Under the pieces are notes generated by a model. The model was given only the letters and a program-made list of their open reading frames with translations, ran no database searches and was not told where the DNA came from. A stretch of 64,000 nt of DNA from CAZGUH01 sp964529005. Its GTDB lineage: Bacteria > Actinomycetota > Acidimicrobiia > Acidimicrobiales > Ilumatobacteraceae. The position numbers and the translations under genes are program-made. Location of the stretch: positions 1 through 64,000 of the forward strand of contig CAZGUH010000002.1 of NCBI GenBank assembly GCA_964529005.1. The letters run 5' to 3'. Below are positions 51,770 to 61,179 of this stretch, piece after piece (positions within the stretch are counted from its first letter, which is position 1; each line of letters opens with the position of its first letter).

Positions 51770-54700
51770 TCAGGAGAAGTCCGTCAGGGTCAGGAGCGCA
51801 AGGTCGTCGCGACTGGCTGGGGAGCCGCGCAACCTTCGAGCTTGCCGGCTGATCGCCTGCTCGATCAGAGCTCGAACGCTTCGCGCGTTCCCAAACCGGG
51901 GGTCCTCACGCAGATGTGAACAGATCTCAGGTAAGGCTGCGGCGAGATCGGGCGTCATGGTCATGCCTTGTTGCCTGATCATGACGCGACAGATCTGAGC
52001 CAACTCGTCGTCGGTGTAGTCGGCGATCGTGATCGGAGGCGCGAAGCGTGAACCGAGACCCGGATTGGCCGCCAGGAACCTGGCCATCTCGTCGGGGTAG
52101 CCGGCGGCGATCACGACGAGGTCGTCGCGGTGATCCTCCATCATCTTCACGAGCGTGTCGATCGCTTCCTTGCCGAAATCGGGGCCGCTCCCTCCCGCGC
52201 CCGGCGCGAGCGCATACGCCTCGTCGATGAACAACACACCGCCCAACGCTGCTTGGACCTTCTCGGCTGTCTTGAGCGCCGTCTGCCCGACGTAGCCGCC
52301 GACCAACGCGTCTCGGCCAACCTCCACCATGTGCCCGCTGCGAAGCAGCCCGAGCGCTCCGAGGGCGCGGCCGAACATCCTCGCGATCGTGGTCTTACCC
52401 GTGCCGGGGTTGCCGACGAGCACGAGGTGTCTGGTGGTCTGGGTGGATGGGAGTGCAGCCTCGACTCGTTGGCGGTCCAGCCAAGCGACGTCGATCAGGC
52501 GTTCCAGCTCGGCCTTCGGCTCCGACATCCCGACCAGCTGGTTCAGCTCATTCAGGACGTCGTCCAGGCGTTCTTTCGCGCTCTCAGGGTGGAGTTGTCC
52601 GAAATCGCTCAGCTCGAGGGTGGCGAGCAAATCTCGGGACGGGTCCTCGACCCCCCGAAGCCGTTGAGCTTGTCGAACGAAGGCAGCCTCGACCATGTTT
52701 CGCGCGGTTCGCGCGTTGCCGAACCCGGGAAGGCGGCGTTCGTGAGCGCAGTACGCCTCCAGTCGGCGGTCGAGGTCTTCGGAAAGCACCATGCCGTGTT
52801 GCTTCGCGATCCGGCGACAGATCTCGGCGAGCTCTGCGTCGCTGTAGTCGGCGATCGTGATCGGCGGCGCGAAACGTGAACCGAGACCCGGGTTGGCCGA
52901 CAGGAACGTGCGCATCTCGTCGGGGTAGCCAGCGGCGACCACCACGAGATCGTCGCGGTGATCCTCCATCATCTTGACCAACGTATCGATGGCCTCTTGC
53001 CCGTAGTCCGCTCCGCCTTCTCGGCCGGGAGCCAGCGCGTAGGCCTCGTCGATGAACAACACCCCACCGAGGGCCGCCTCGATCTTCTCGGACGTCTTGA
53101 TCGCCGTTTGGCCGGTGTAGCCACTCACGAGGTCTTCGCGGCTCACCTCGACGAGATGGCCACTGCGCAGGAGACCCAACGCACCGAGCGCACGACCCAG
53201 AACTCGCGCCACGGTGGTCTTGCCGGTGCCCGGGTTGCCGACGAGCACGAGGTGGCGGATCGCCCTCGTGGCAGGCAGACCCGCCGCCCGCCGCTGAGCC
53301 TCCAGTTCGGAGGATGCGATCAGCGATCGAATTTCGGACTTCGCCACATCCATGCCCACGAGGTCGTCGAGGTCAGCGAGCACGTTCTCGAGTTGGCCCG
53401 GGCTGACCCGCACCTGTACGGGGTCGCGCAGATCGGCGGCTTCGATCGTCGTCAGCGCGGCTGCGGTGACGTTGCCAGCGGGCCCGACGCGAGTGGCATG
53501 CCTGATGATGGCCTGGTCCGCAAGATTGCGAACGGATCGAGCGTTCCCCTGGCGCTGCTCCGCGCCCCACGACCGGAACACCTCACGCGCGACCATCGTC
53601 GCCTCGTGTGAAAGCGAGTATCCCTTCTCGGCGATGGCTTGGCGAAGCACGAGCCGAAGTTCGTCATCGGTGTAATCCGGGAAGTGGATCGTCGTGGTGA
53701 ACCGGCTCTGCAAACCCGGATTCGAGCGAAGGAAGCGGCCCATCTCCGCCGGATAACCGGCGACGATCACGACCGTGTCGTCGCGATGGTCCTCCATGAG
53801 CTTGAGCAGTGTGTCGACAGCCTCCTGTCCGAAGCCGCCGCCGTTGCTCTCGGTGAGCGTGTAGGCCTCGTCGACGAACAAGATCCCGCCGCGCGCCTTG
53901 TCGAACGCAGCAGCCGTCTTGGGCGCCGTGTGTCCGACGTACTCACCCACCAGGTCACCACGGGCGACTTCGACGACGTGGCCGTCGGTGAGCAGTCCCG
54001 CCGCCGCGTACAACTCTCCGAGAGCTCGAGCAACGGTCGTCTTTCCGGTCCCCGGGTTACCGACGAAGACGAGGCGCCTCGGAACGAGCGCCTGCGTGAG
54101 GCCCTGGCGAGCGCGTTCACGCTGGACGATCGCAAACTCCGCCATCTGGGCGACTTCCTGTTTGACGGCGTGGAGACCGACCAGGCGGGCGAGCGGGCCC
54201 TCCTTGACCATGCGACGTAGCTCTTCGGGGGACGAGACGTGCCCGGCGTGGGGTCGTGCAGCGTTCGAGACGAGCCTCTGGAGCGCGGCTCCGAACTGAG
54301 AGCCCGCTGGTCCGGCGACCTCCCAGCGGAACGTGTGGCCGTCGGCGTTGAACCGAATCAGCGTGCTGGTGATCACGGTCCTTCTGCGCTTCTCGGTCTT
54401 CTGCTGGACGTCGAGGTCGGTGATCGGCTCGTATCCGGCCTTCTGCCACCAGACCACAGGGCGCGGGGCCTTGTTCGCTCGCGCTTGAGCAGCGGCAGCA
54501 ATCAATCTGTCGGTGAAGTCGGAGGAGTAGGTCGAGTGATCCGCAGGGGCAGCGAACTGGACCATGACGACGTTCGATTCGGTGAGGCCGCACGCGAACT
54601 CGATGTTCTCCGAATGGGAACGAACGTCAACGATGATCTGGAACGATTCGCCCGGATCGAGGTAGACCTCCATGGCAGAGCGAGCCCACTCGGGAAAATC

Positions 54701-55192
54701 GCCGAGCGGGGGTGAAGCGACCGGACGCGACGTCGGAGGGGCGGTCTCCCTGCGCTCAGCGGCGAGTGCAACGGCCTCTCGTGCGTTTGCATCCGTCGAG
54801 GTTCCCCACCGGCGCAGCACGTCGTCCCATGCCGCTCGCGCAGCCCCATCGTCACCGAGCTCGCTCAAGAGGTCGCCACGCGCCACGTGTGCCAGAGCGA
54901 TGATGCCCTGAGTCCCCGCGCCCTCGCTGCGACCGAATCTGCCGATCAGTTCGTCGAGGGCTGTCACCGCCTCGCTCGACCGGCCGATGATGCGCAGAAC
55001 GCGAGCTCTGTTGAACGCTGCCCGCGAGGTCGGCCCCTCGAATCCCGGTTCAAGCCGGTCGTCTGCGTGAGACATGAAGTCGTCCCACGCCTCGAGGGCC
55101 GCGTGGTAGTCACCTTGTGATTCGAGGAACTGAGCTCGTTCGAAACGCGCCCGCTGGCCATCCAACCACTCGCGAGCCGGCTCGTACGTCAC
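51770..55192 (-). CDS. Triple AAA+ ATPase (CbbX/SpoVK/EccA type) with TPR-like N-terminus
   Basis: A 1140-residue protein. An N-terminal TPR-like helical part (FLESQGDYHAALEAWDDFM to about 130) is followed by a middle domain (about 150-300) and three AAA+ modules, each with an intact Walker A GNPGTGKTT (K384, K658, K933) and Walker B (ILFVDEAY, VLFIDEAY, VLFIDEAY). The motif FAPPITIADYTDDEL recurs in modules 2 and 3, whose DNA is also very similar. The AAA type is that of CbbX, SpoVK and the T7SS chaperone EccA. Its GTG overlaps the acyltransferase stop codon by 4 nt. Confidence 0.88.
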   Translation of the reverse strand: MTYEPAREWLDGQRARFERAQFLESQGDYHAALEAWDDFMSHADDRLEPGFEGPTSRAAFNRARVLRIIGRSSEAVTALDELIGRFGRSEGAGTQGIIALAHVARGDLLSELGDDGAARAAWDDVLRRWGTSTDANAREAVALAAERRETAPPTSRPVASPPLGDFPEWARSAMEVYLDPGESFQIIVDVRSHSENIEFACGLTESNVVMVQFAAPADHSTYSSDFTDRLIAAAAQARANKAPRPVVWWQKAGYEPITDLDVQQKTEKRRRTVITSTLIRFNADGHTFRWEVAGPAGSQFGAALQRLVSNAARPHAGHVSSPEELRRMVKEGPLARLVGLHAVKQEVAQMAEFAIVQRERARQGLTQALVPRRLVFVGNPGTGKTTVARALGELYAAAGLLTDGHVVEVARGDLVGEYVGHTAPKTAAAFDKARGGILFVDEAYTLTESNGGGFGQEAVDTLLKLMEDHRDDTVVIVAGYPAEMGRFLRSNPGLQSRFTTTIHFPDYTDDELRLVLRQAIAEKGYSLSHEATMVAREVFRSWGAEQRQGNARSVRNLADQAIIRHATRVGPAGNVTAAALTTIEAADLRDPVQVRVSPGQLENVLADLDDLVGMDVAKSEIRSLIASSELEAQRRAAGLPATRAIRHLVLVGNPGTGKTTVARVLGRALGALGLLRSGHLVEVSREDLVSGYTGQTAIKTSEKIEAALGGVLFIDEAYALAPGREGGADYGQEAIDTLVKMMEDHRDDLVVVAAGYPDEMRTFLSANPGLGSRFAPPITIADYSDAELAEICRRIAKQHGMVLSEDLDRRLEAYCAHERRLPGFGNARTARNMVEAAFVRQAQRLRGVEDPSRDLLATLELSDFGQLHPESAKERLDDVLNELNQLVGMSEPKAELERLIDVAWLDRQRVEAALPSTQTTRHLVLVGNPGTGKTTIARMFGRALGALGLLRSGHMVEVGRDALVGGYVGQTALKTAEKVQAALGGVLFIDEAYALAPGAGGSGPDFGKEAIDTLVKMMEDHRDDLVVIAAGYPDEMARFLAANPGLGSRFAPPITIADYTDDELAQICRVMIRQQGMTMTPDLAAALPEICSHLREDPRFGNARSVRALIEQAISRQARRLRGSPASRDDLALLTLTDFS

Positions 55193-56337
55193 TTCGAGAA
55201 ACGGTATATGGCAGCTGCACCGGCCACGTCGCCACTGCGGGAGGGGAACACCCGATCGCGCAGCCGCAGCACGGGCGCCTCGACCAGCCGAGCGACGGCG
55301 ATGCCGAGGGCGAAGGACGCGGCAAGCTCGAGCGCGAGCCGCAGGTACGGCGCGTCGTGCAGCAACGAGCCGAGAGCGCGTCCGACGACGACCATCGCGG
55401 GCGCATGCCACAGGTACGCGGAATAGGAGTGCTTGCCCGTGTACGCGAGCAGACGTCCCGGCCGCGTCGCTGCCAGCCATTCGGTGCGTGCCGACGTGAG
55501 CACGAGCATCAATGCGAGCCCGAAACCGGCGGTGATCGCCGACAGCCCGACGGTGTACATCAACGCATTGGAGCGATGGAGGACGAGCGGCAACGACCCA
55601 AGGCAGCCTGCGAGCAGCCCGAGCGCGAATCGCCGTCGAGCCAGGAAGCCGACGAACCGATCTCTCTCGTAGTGGTAGACGTACGCGAGCAGGACGCCGA
55701 ACAGCAGGCTGTCGATGCGCACGTGCGTGCGGGCGTACACCCGCTCCCACCGGTAGTCGACGAACAGAGCGTGCCCCACACGGACGGCGAGAACGAGGGC
55801 GCACACCGACACCACGACGACTGCGACATCGCGCGACGGCCGGCCGAGCCATCCGCGGCGCGCGGCGATGACGGCGACGCCCGCCAGCAGGAGGTAGAAA
55901 TGCTCCTCGACTCCGAGCGACCACGTGTGCCCCCACAAGGGCGTGGCGTAGTTCTGGACGAAGAAGATCTCACCGGCGACCCGCGGCCCGAACGAGCCCG
56001 CGTTGCGCAGCCCGAGGTAGCCGCTGGCGACGACGCTGACCGCGATGAAGACGTAGAACGCCGGATAGATCTTCAGGCCCCGTCGAACGAGGAATCGGCG
56101 CGCGTCGAACGTCCCCAGGCGCTGGTGTTCTCGAAAGATCAGCCCCGACACCAAGAAGCCGGAGAGCACGAAGAAGAGATCGACGCCGACCCACCCCGAG
56201 CGCGTTGCGAGCCGGGCGACGGCATTGTCGGGATATGCAGCCCCCCAGTGGTGCCAGATGACGAGCGACACGGCCAGCGTGCGCACCGCATCGACAGTCC
56301 GTAGGCGCTCGGCGTCGCGTACCTCGATGTGCTGCAT
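55189..56337 (-). CDS. Acyltransferase 3 family membrane protein
   Basis: A 382-residue, ten-helix AT3 protein: VDAVRTLAVSLVIWHHWGAA carries the conserved His, GWVGVDLFFVLSGFLVSGLI the F.LSGF motif, then FVQNYATPLWGHTWSLGVEE. Members O-acylate sugars of cell-surface polymers or lipids. GGGAGGAA precedes the ATG. It is translationally coupled to the triple AAA+ gene, an unexpected partner. Confidence 0.93.
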   Translation of the reverse strand: MQHIEVRDAERLRTVDAVRTLAVSLVIWHHWGAAYPDNAVARLATRSGWVGVDLFFVLSGFLVSGLIFREHQRLGTFDARRFLVRRGLKIYPAFYVFIAVSVVASGYLGLRNAGSFGPRVAGEIFFVQNYATPLWGHTWSLGVEEHFYLLLAGVAVIAARRGWLGRPSRDVAVVVVSVCALVLAVRVGHALFVDYRWERVYARTHVRIDSLLFGVLLAYVYHYERDRFVGFLARRRFALGLLAGCLGSLPLVLHRSNALMYTVGLSAITAGFGLALMLVLTSARTEWLAATRPGRLLAYTGKHSYSAYLWHAPAMVVVGRALGSLLHDAPYLRLALELAASFALGIAVARLVEAPVLRLRDRVFPSRSGDVAGAAAIYRFSK

Positions 56338-56405
56338 TCGGTTCCTCCCGCCGGAAAGGGACCGAGGATACGAACGCTCGACCGCCGGGCATGCCGTCTT
56401 GCCGT

Positions 56406-56885
56406 TCACTTGACGCTTCTGGGCCGACCGACCTGAGGTGCAGGTGTGGTGGCGGCCCGGCGAGCCAGCACGGCTTCCCGGGTCGGCACGCGCCACGCGA
56501 TGTACGCCGTTCCCACCGCCCCCACTGCGATGACCACGCCGACGATCAGGAGGCGATCGCGCAGCAACACCGAGCTCAGCGCGATGAACGTCCACATCGA
56601 CCCGATCGCCCACCCCTTGGCCCGGCGAGGCATCCCGAGCCCGGCTCGGTGGTCGCGGACCAGCGGGCCGATGCGGGGCAAGCCGAGCACCCAGCGTTCG
56701 AAGCGCGGGCTCGACTTCCCGAAGCACGCCGCGGCGATGATGAAGAAGATCGTCGTCGGCAGACCCGGCACGACGATGCCGACCGCCCCGAACCCGACCG
56801 AGATCCAGCCGCCGACGAACCACCCGGCGCGCACCACCCTGTTGCGGGCGAGCGGCTCAGGCGGCTGCGCCGACGAATCGGTCAC
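56406..56885 (-). CDS. DUF454 (YbaN) family membrane protein
   Basis: A 159-residue protein with DUF454 landmarks: WISVGFGAVGIVVPGLPTTI, FFIIAAACFGKSSPRFERW, LGLPRIGPLVRDHRAG, and two more helices after MPRRAKGWAI. The function of this inner-membrane family is unknown. The GTG start overlaps the stop of the upstream membrane gene by 4 nt (GTGA). Confidence 0.9.
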   Translation of the reverse strand: MTDSSAQPPEPLARNRVVRAGWFVGGWISVGFGAVGIVVPGLPTTIFFIIAAACFGKSSPRFERWVLGLPRIGPLVRDHRAGLGMPRRAKGWAIGSMWTFIALSSVLLRDRLLIVGVVIAVGAVGTAYIAWRVPTREAVLARRAATTPAPQVGRPRSVK

Positions 56886-57550
56886 GTCAGGAGGTGGACG
56901 ACGTCCTGCACGAGCAGCACCGACAGCAGGCCGATCACGCAAAGTGCGATCGCGGAGAAGTGCCAGCGCCATCTGTGGTCGACCGAGAAGAACCGCCGAA
57001 TCGTGAAGACGTCGCACGTCATCGCGACCACTCCGATGACGATGCCGATCACCGGGCCGACGCCGGTGGCGAATCCGACCGCCGGCACGACGAACGGGAA
57101 CACGACGTACGTCAGCGTGCAGCGGATCGCCGAGATCAGCATCGAGCGCTGGAACGCGCTGTACGCCGACGCCGCGGAGACGCCGGCAGGGCGCTCGCGG
57201 ATGCGCAGGATCCGGCGGACCGCCATGTCGGCGCGCGATCGCTGCACACCGCCGGCCGCCGCGTGGTGGGGGAACGGGCACTTGCCGTCGGATGTGGCCG
57301 GAGGCGGAGCGCTGTGGGCGACGGGGCACCTGCTCGGGGTGATGCCGGTTTCAGGGAGCTGCGCGACCGGGGCCTGGTCCATCGGACGCCATGTTACGGA
57401 CACCGGCCGGCCGATGCCGCAATCGTCGATGACGTTGCCGTGGGCTGAGGCGACGAATCGGGTCGGATAGCGGTCGAGGAGATCGGCCACCGCCTCCAGC
57501 ATCGGCGCCGGATCGACGTAGTGCGCCCACACCAACCCATTGCCACCCAC
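56882..57550 (-). CDS. Membrane protein with truncated metallo-beta-lactamase-like N-terminus
   Basis: About 222 residues from a GTG. Residues 1-44 (VWAHYVDPAPMLEAVADLLD, then TRFVASAHGNVIDD) look like the end of a metallo-beta-lactamase fold, but the catalytic core is missing and a stop codon lies only five codons upstream. A linker with two Cys/His-Pro clusters (SRCPVAHS, KCPFPHH) and two to four membrane helices follow (VVFPFVVPAVGFATGVG, FSAIALCVIGLLSVLLV). It is perhaps a decayed fusion; the start is uncertain. Confidence 0.55.
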   Translation of the reverse strand: MGGNGLVWAHYVDPAPMLEAVADLLDRYPTRFVASAHGNVIDDCGIGRPVSVTWRPMDQAPVAQLPETGITPSRCPVAHSAPPPATSDGKCPFPHHAAAGGVQRSRADMAVRRILRIRERPAGVSAASAYSAFQRSMLISAIRCTLTYVVFPFVVPAVGFATGVGPVIGIVIGVVAMTCDVFTIRRFFSVDHRWRWHFSAIALCVIGLLSVLLVQDVVHLLT

Positions 57551-57562
57551 CGACCCCTGGGA

Positions 57563-58969
57563 TCATTCGATGGCGGCCGCCAACGACGCCTTGAGCACCT
57601 TGCCCATCGCGTTGCGGGGCAGCGCCTCGACGACCCGGATCTCACGCGGGCACTTGTGCGACGTCAGGCGCTCGCGGGTGAACGCCAGCACGGCGTCCGC
57701 GAGCTCGCCTGCGCCGGCATCGCTCGCCGTCACGAAGGCGACGATGCGCTGGCCGAGATCCTCGTCGGGCACGCCCACCACCGCGACCTCGCGGACGCCG
57801 GGGTGGTCGGCCACGACGGCCTCCACCTCTCCCGCGCCGACCTTGAACCCGCCGCACTTGATGATGTCGACCGACGCACGCCCGACGATGCGATGGAACC
57901 CCCCGGCGTCGATCGTCGCTGCGTCACCGGTGACGAACCACCCGTCGGCGGTGAAGTCCGTGCTGCGCCCACCGCTGACGTAGCCGTCGAACATCGTCAC
58001 GCCGCGCACCTGCAGCCCGCCGATCGCCTGCCCGTCGTGCGGGCACGGCGCTCCGTCGTCGGTCACCAGGCGGGTCTCGACGCCGGGGAGCGGGACACCG
58101 ACGTGCCCGGGGCGCCGTTCGCCGTCGGCTCGGGTGCTGAGAGTGATCAGCGTCTCGGTCATGCCGTAGCGCTCGACGGGCCGCTGGCCGGCAACCGAAG
58201 CGAGCCCTTCGAACACCGACACGGGCAGCGGGGCGCTGCCCGAGACCAGCAGGCGTGCGGTGCGCAGGGCGGCCGCGGACGATGGTTCGTTGACGACGCG
58301 GGACCACACCGTCGGCACACCGAAGTACAGGCTGCCGCCCGCAGCCGCGTATGCAGCGGGGGTCGGCCGCCCGGTGTGGGTGACGCGCGACCCCACGCGC
58401 AACGCGCCGAGCACGCCGAGCAGGAGGCCGTGCACATGGAACAGCGGCAGCCCGTGCACGAGGTGATCGTCGGCCGTCCACGCCCACGCGTCGGCCAGCC
58501 CGTCGAGGTCGGCTGCGATCGCCCGCCGCGACAGACGCACTCCCTTCGGCAGACCCGTGGTGCCGGAGGTGTACATGATCAGCGCCGTGCGATCGTCGGC
58601 GACGTCGGGCGCGCTCGTCGCCACGCCGGCGCCATCGAGGCTGACCGCGGGCAGCTCGATCTCGGGCCACGGCACCGGCCCCAACGTCGCTGCGAGGCCG
58701 GCGTCGCGCACGAGATGGCCGCGCTCGACGGGTCCCGCGTCGGGCGGCAGCGGCACGACCGGCACGCCGGCGAGCAAGCCGGCGCAGACGGCGACGACCG
58801 TGTCGAGCGTCGGCGCGGCGTACACGCCGACCGCCGGCATCCCGGCGATGCGCCCGCCGACGACCGCGGCCCGGCGCCGCAGCTCGGCGAACGACAGCGC
58901 GTCGTCGCCGATCGAGACCGCGTCGGCTTGATCGGGCAACGAGCCCTCGAGAGCAGGCAGCAGCGTCAT
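57563..58969 (-). CDS. AMP-dependent acyl-CoA synthetase (ANL superfamily)
   Basis: A 468-residue ligase: the P-loop LIMYTSGTTGLPKGVRLSR, LPLFHVHGLLLGVLGALRVG, ERYGMTETLITLSTRADGER, the hinge DGWFVTGDAATIDAGG, then FHRIVGR, and the C-terminal Lys in LPRNAMGKVLKASL. The compact size and motifs resemble malonyl-CoA synthetase (MatB) and related short ANL enzymes; the substrate is unproven. TACCGT ends 9 nt before the ATG. Confidence 0.91.
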   Translation of the reverse strand: MTLLPALEGSLPDQADAVSIGDDALSFAELRRRAAVVGGRIAGMPAVGVYAAPTLDTVVAVCAGLLAGVPVVPLPPDAGPVERGHLVRDAGLAATLGPVPWPEIELPAVSLDGAGVATSAPDVADDRTALIMYTSGTTGLPKGVRLSRRAIAADLDGLADAWAWTADDHLVHGLPLFHVHGLLLGVLGALRVGSRVTHTGRPTPAAYAAAGGSLYFGVPTVWSRVVNEPSSAAALRTARLLVSGSAPLPVSVFEGLASVAGQRPVERYGMTETLITLSTRADGERRPGHVGVPLPGVETRLVTDDGAPCPHDGQAIGGLQVRGVTMFDGYVSGGRSTDFTADGWFVTGDAATIDAGGFHRIVGRASVDIIKCGGFKVGAGEVEAVVADHPGVREVAVVGVPDEDLGQRIVAFVTASDAGAGELADAVLAFTRERLTSHKCPREIRVVEALPRNAMGKVLKASLAAAIE

Positions 58970-59001
58970 CGCCCCCAGACGGTAGCGAGCGTCATCGAGA
59001 A

Positions 59002-61179
59002 TCAAGGCAAGCGGGCGACGCGGACCGCGCACTGCTTGTAGTTCGGCTCGCGGCTGATCGGGTCGAACTCGTCGAGCGTCAAGCGGTTGGCGCAGCGGTC
59101 GTCCCAATGGAACGGCACGAAGACCTCGCCGGCGCGCACGATCGAGGTGACACGGGCGCGGATGCGCTCGATCGTGCCGCGCTCGGAGGTGACGCTGACC
59201 CAGTCGCCGGACGCCACGCCGAGCGCCGCGGCGTCGTCGGGATGCATCTCGATCCACGCCTCGGGCGAGAGTCCTTCCAGGATCGCGATGCGACCGGTCT
59301 TGGTGCGCGTGTGCCAGTGCTCGACGGTGCGTCCGGTGTTGAGCAGCAACGGGAACGCCGGTCGCGGTGGGTCGCGCAGCGGCTTCGGTTCGACGGCGTG
59401 CACCTCGGCCTTACCGTTCGCTCGGTGGAAGCGCAGATCGGTGTACAGCCGCGGCGTCCCGCCGAGGGGCACGGATTCGGCGTCGTCGGGGCATGGCCAC
59501 TGCACCCCACCGGCGTCCTCGATGCGCTCCCATGTCATGCCGCTGTAGTCGCAGGGCCGGCCGGACGAGACCCGCCGCCACTCGTCGAACGCGTCGCGCG
59601 GTGACTCCCATGCCGGAAACAGCTCGTCCCGGCAGCCCCACCGCTGCGCGATCGCGAGGAAGATGTCGAAATCGGTGCGCGCCTCGCCGGGTGGGGCGAC
59701 GGCCGCGCGCACACGCGACACGCGCCGCTCGCTGTTGGTGAACGTGCCGTCCTTCTCACCCCACACCGCGGCAGGCAGGACGACGTGGGCGAGGTCGGTG
59801 GTCGGCGTCTCGAAGCCGTCCTGCACGACGAGGAGGTCGAGCTGCCGCAGCGCGTACTCGAGCGTCTCGCGGTTCGGGTAGGAGACGATCGGGTTCGTGG
59901 CGATGATCCACAGTCCCTTGATCTTCCGGCTGACGATCGCGTTGATGATGTCGGGATAGGCGCGGCCGCGCTCGGTCGGGATGCGCTCGACATCGATGCC
60001 CCACAGGGCCGCCAGCTCGGCGCGGTGAGCCTCGTTGTCGTACGCCCGGTAACCGGGCATCGACGCGGTGAAGCCTGTCTCGCGCGTTCCCATCGCATTG
60101 CACTGGCCGGTGATCGAGAACGGCGCGGCGCCCGGCTTGCCGATGTTGCCGGTCAGCAACGTCAGCGTGTTCAACAGCGTCACCGTGTGCGTGCCTTGCA
60201 CGGAGTGGTTGACGCCCATGGTCCACGCCAGCACGCAGCGCTCGGCGTTGCCGATGGCGCGCGCCGTGGCACCCAGCTGCTCGGCGTCGATGCCGCTGTC
60301 GTGCGCGGCGCGCTCGACGGTCCAACCGGTGAGGTGGGCGACGAGCTCGTCGAGGCCGTCGACGTGTGCGCGCAGCGCGCCGACGTCGACGTAGCCCTCG
60401 TCGAGAAGCACGCGCAGGATGCCGTTCAGCAGAGCGATGTCGCCGCGGGGCCGCACCGGCAGATGGAGGTCGGCCACCATCGCCGTCTTGGTGACGCGTG
60501 GATCGACGACGATGACGGTCTTGTCGCCGCCGAGCACGCGCGGCGCGATCAGGGGATGGTTGTCGGCGATGTTGGCTCCCCACAGGACCACGACATCGGC
60601 GAGCTCGAAATCTTCGTAGCATCCCGGAGGCCCGTCGCTGCCGAAGCTCAGCTTGTAGCCCGAGACCGCGCTCGCCATGCACAGCGTCGTGTTGCCGTCG
60701 TAGTGGCGCAGCCCCATGCCGAGGCGCACGAGCTTGCCGAGCGTGTAGAACTCCTCGGTGACGAGCTGGCCGGTGGAGATCACGGCGACCGACTCGGGGC
60801 CGAAGCGGTCGATGAGATCGCGGAAACCGCCGGCGACACGCTCGAGCGCAGCGTCCCACGTCGCTGTCCGGCCGTCGACGCGCGGCGCCCGCAGGCGGCC
60901 CTCTGCGGCGATCATCTGATGTTCGGACAGTCCCTTCGGGCACAGGCGGCCACGGTTCACCGGATGGTGCGGGTCGCCCTGCACGGCCACGGCGACGCCG
61001 TCGCGCACACCGAGAAGCATCCCGCATCCCACCGAGCAATAGCCACACGTGGTCCGCACCCACCGATCGACGGCGCGACTGACGCTGACCGGACCGCGGA
61101 CGGGATCGTCGACGTACCCATAGCGGTCGCCACCGTGATCGAGGCCGAGGAACCGCCCGACCCGCTCGCCGAGCTTCAC
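59002..61179 (-). CDS. Molybdopterin nitrate reductase, assimilatory type (NasA/NasC-like)
   Basis: A 725-residue bis-MGD enzyme. The N-terminal [4Fe-4S] site is TTCGYCSVGCGMLLG...GRLCPKG, and the probable Mo ligand Cys is in NTTLCMASAVSGYKLSFGSD followed by GPPGCYEDFELAD, as in NasA/NapA. A C-terminal MGD-binding domain ends EPNYKQCAVRVARLP. There is no Tat signal, so it is cytoplasmic, fitting nitrate assimilation beside nirB and nirD. The GTG start overlaps the next gene upstream by 4 nt. Confidence 0.9.
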   Translation of the reverse strand: MKLGERVGRFLGLDHGGDRYGYVDDPVRGPVSVSRAVDRWVRTTCGYCSVGCGMLLGVRDGVAVAVQGDPHHPVNRGRLCPKGLSEHQMIAAEGRLRAPRVDGRTATWDAALERVAGGFRDLIDRFGPESVAVISTGQLVTEEFYTLGKLVRLGMGLRHYDGNTTLCMASAVSGYKLSFGSDGPPGCYEDFELADVVVLWGANIADNHPLIAPRVLGGDKTVIVVDPRVTKTAMVADLHLPVRPRGDIALLNGILRVLLDEGYVDVGALRAHVDGLDELVAHLTGWTVERAAHDSGIDAEQLGATARAIGNAERCVLAWTMGVNHSVQGTHTVTLLNTLTLLTGNIGKPGAAPFSITGQCNAMGTRETGFTASMPGYRAYDNEAHRAELAALWGIDVERIPTERGRAYPDIINAIVSRKIKGLWIIATNPIVSYPNRETLEYALRQLDLLVVQDGFETPTTDLAHVVLPAAVWGEKDGTFTNSERRVSRVRAAVAPPGEARTDFDIFLAIAQRWGCRDELFPAWESPRDAFDEWRRVSSGRPCDYSGMTWERIEDAGGVQWPCPDDAESVPLGGTPRLYTDLRFHRANGKAEVHAVEPKPLRDPPRPAFPLLLNTGRTVEHWHTRTKTGRIAILEGLSPEAWIEMHPDDAAALGVASGDWVSVTSERGTIERIRARVTSIVRAGEVFVPFHWDDRCANRLTLDEFDPISREPNYKQCAVRVARLP

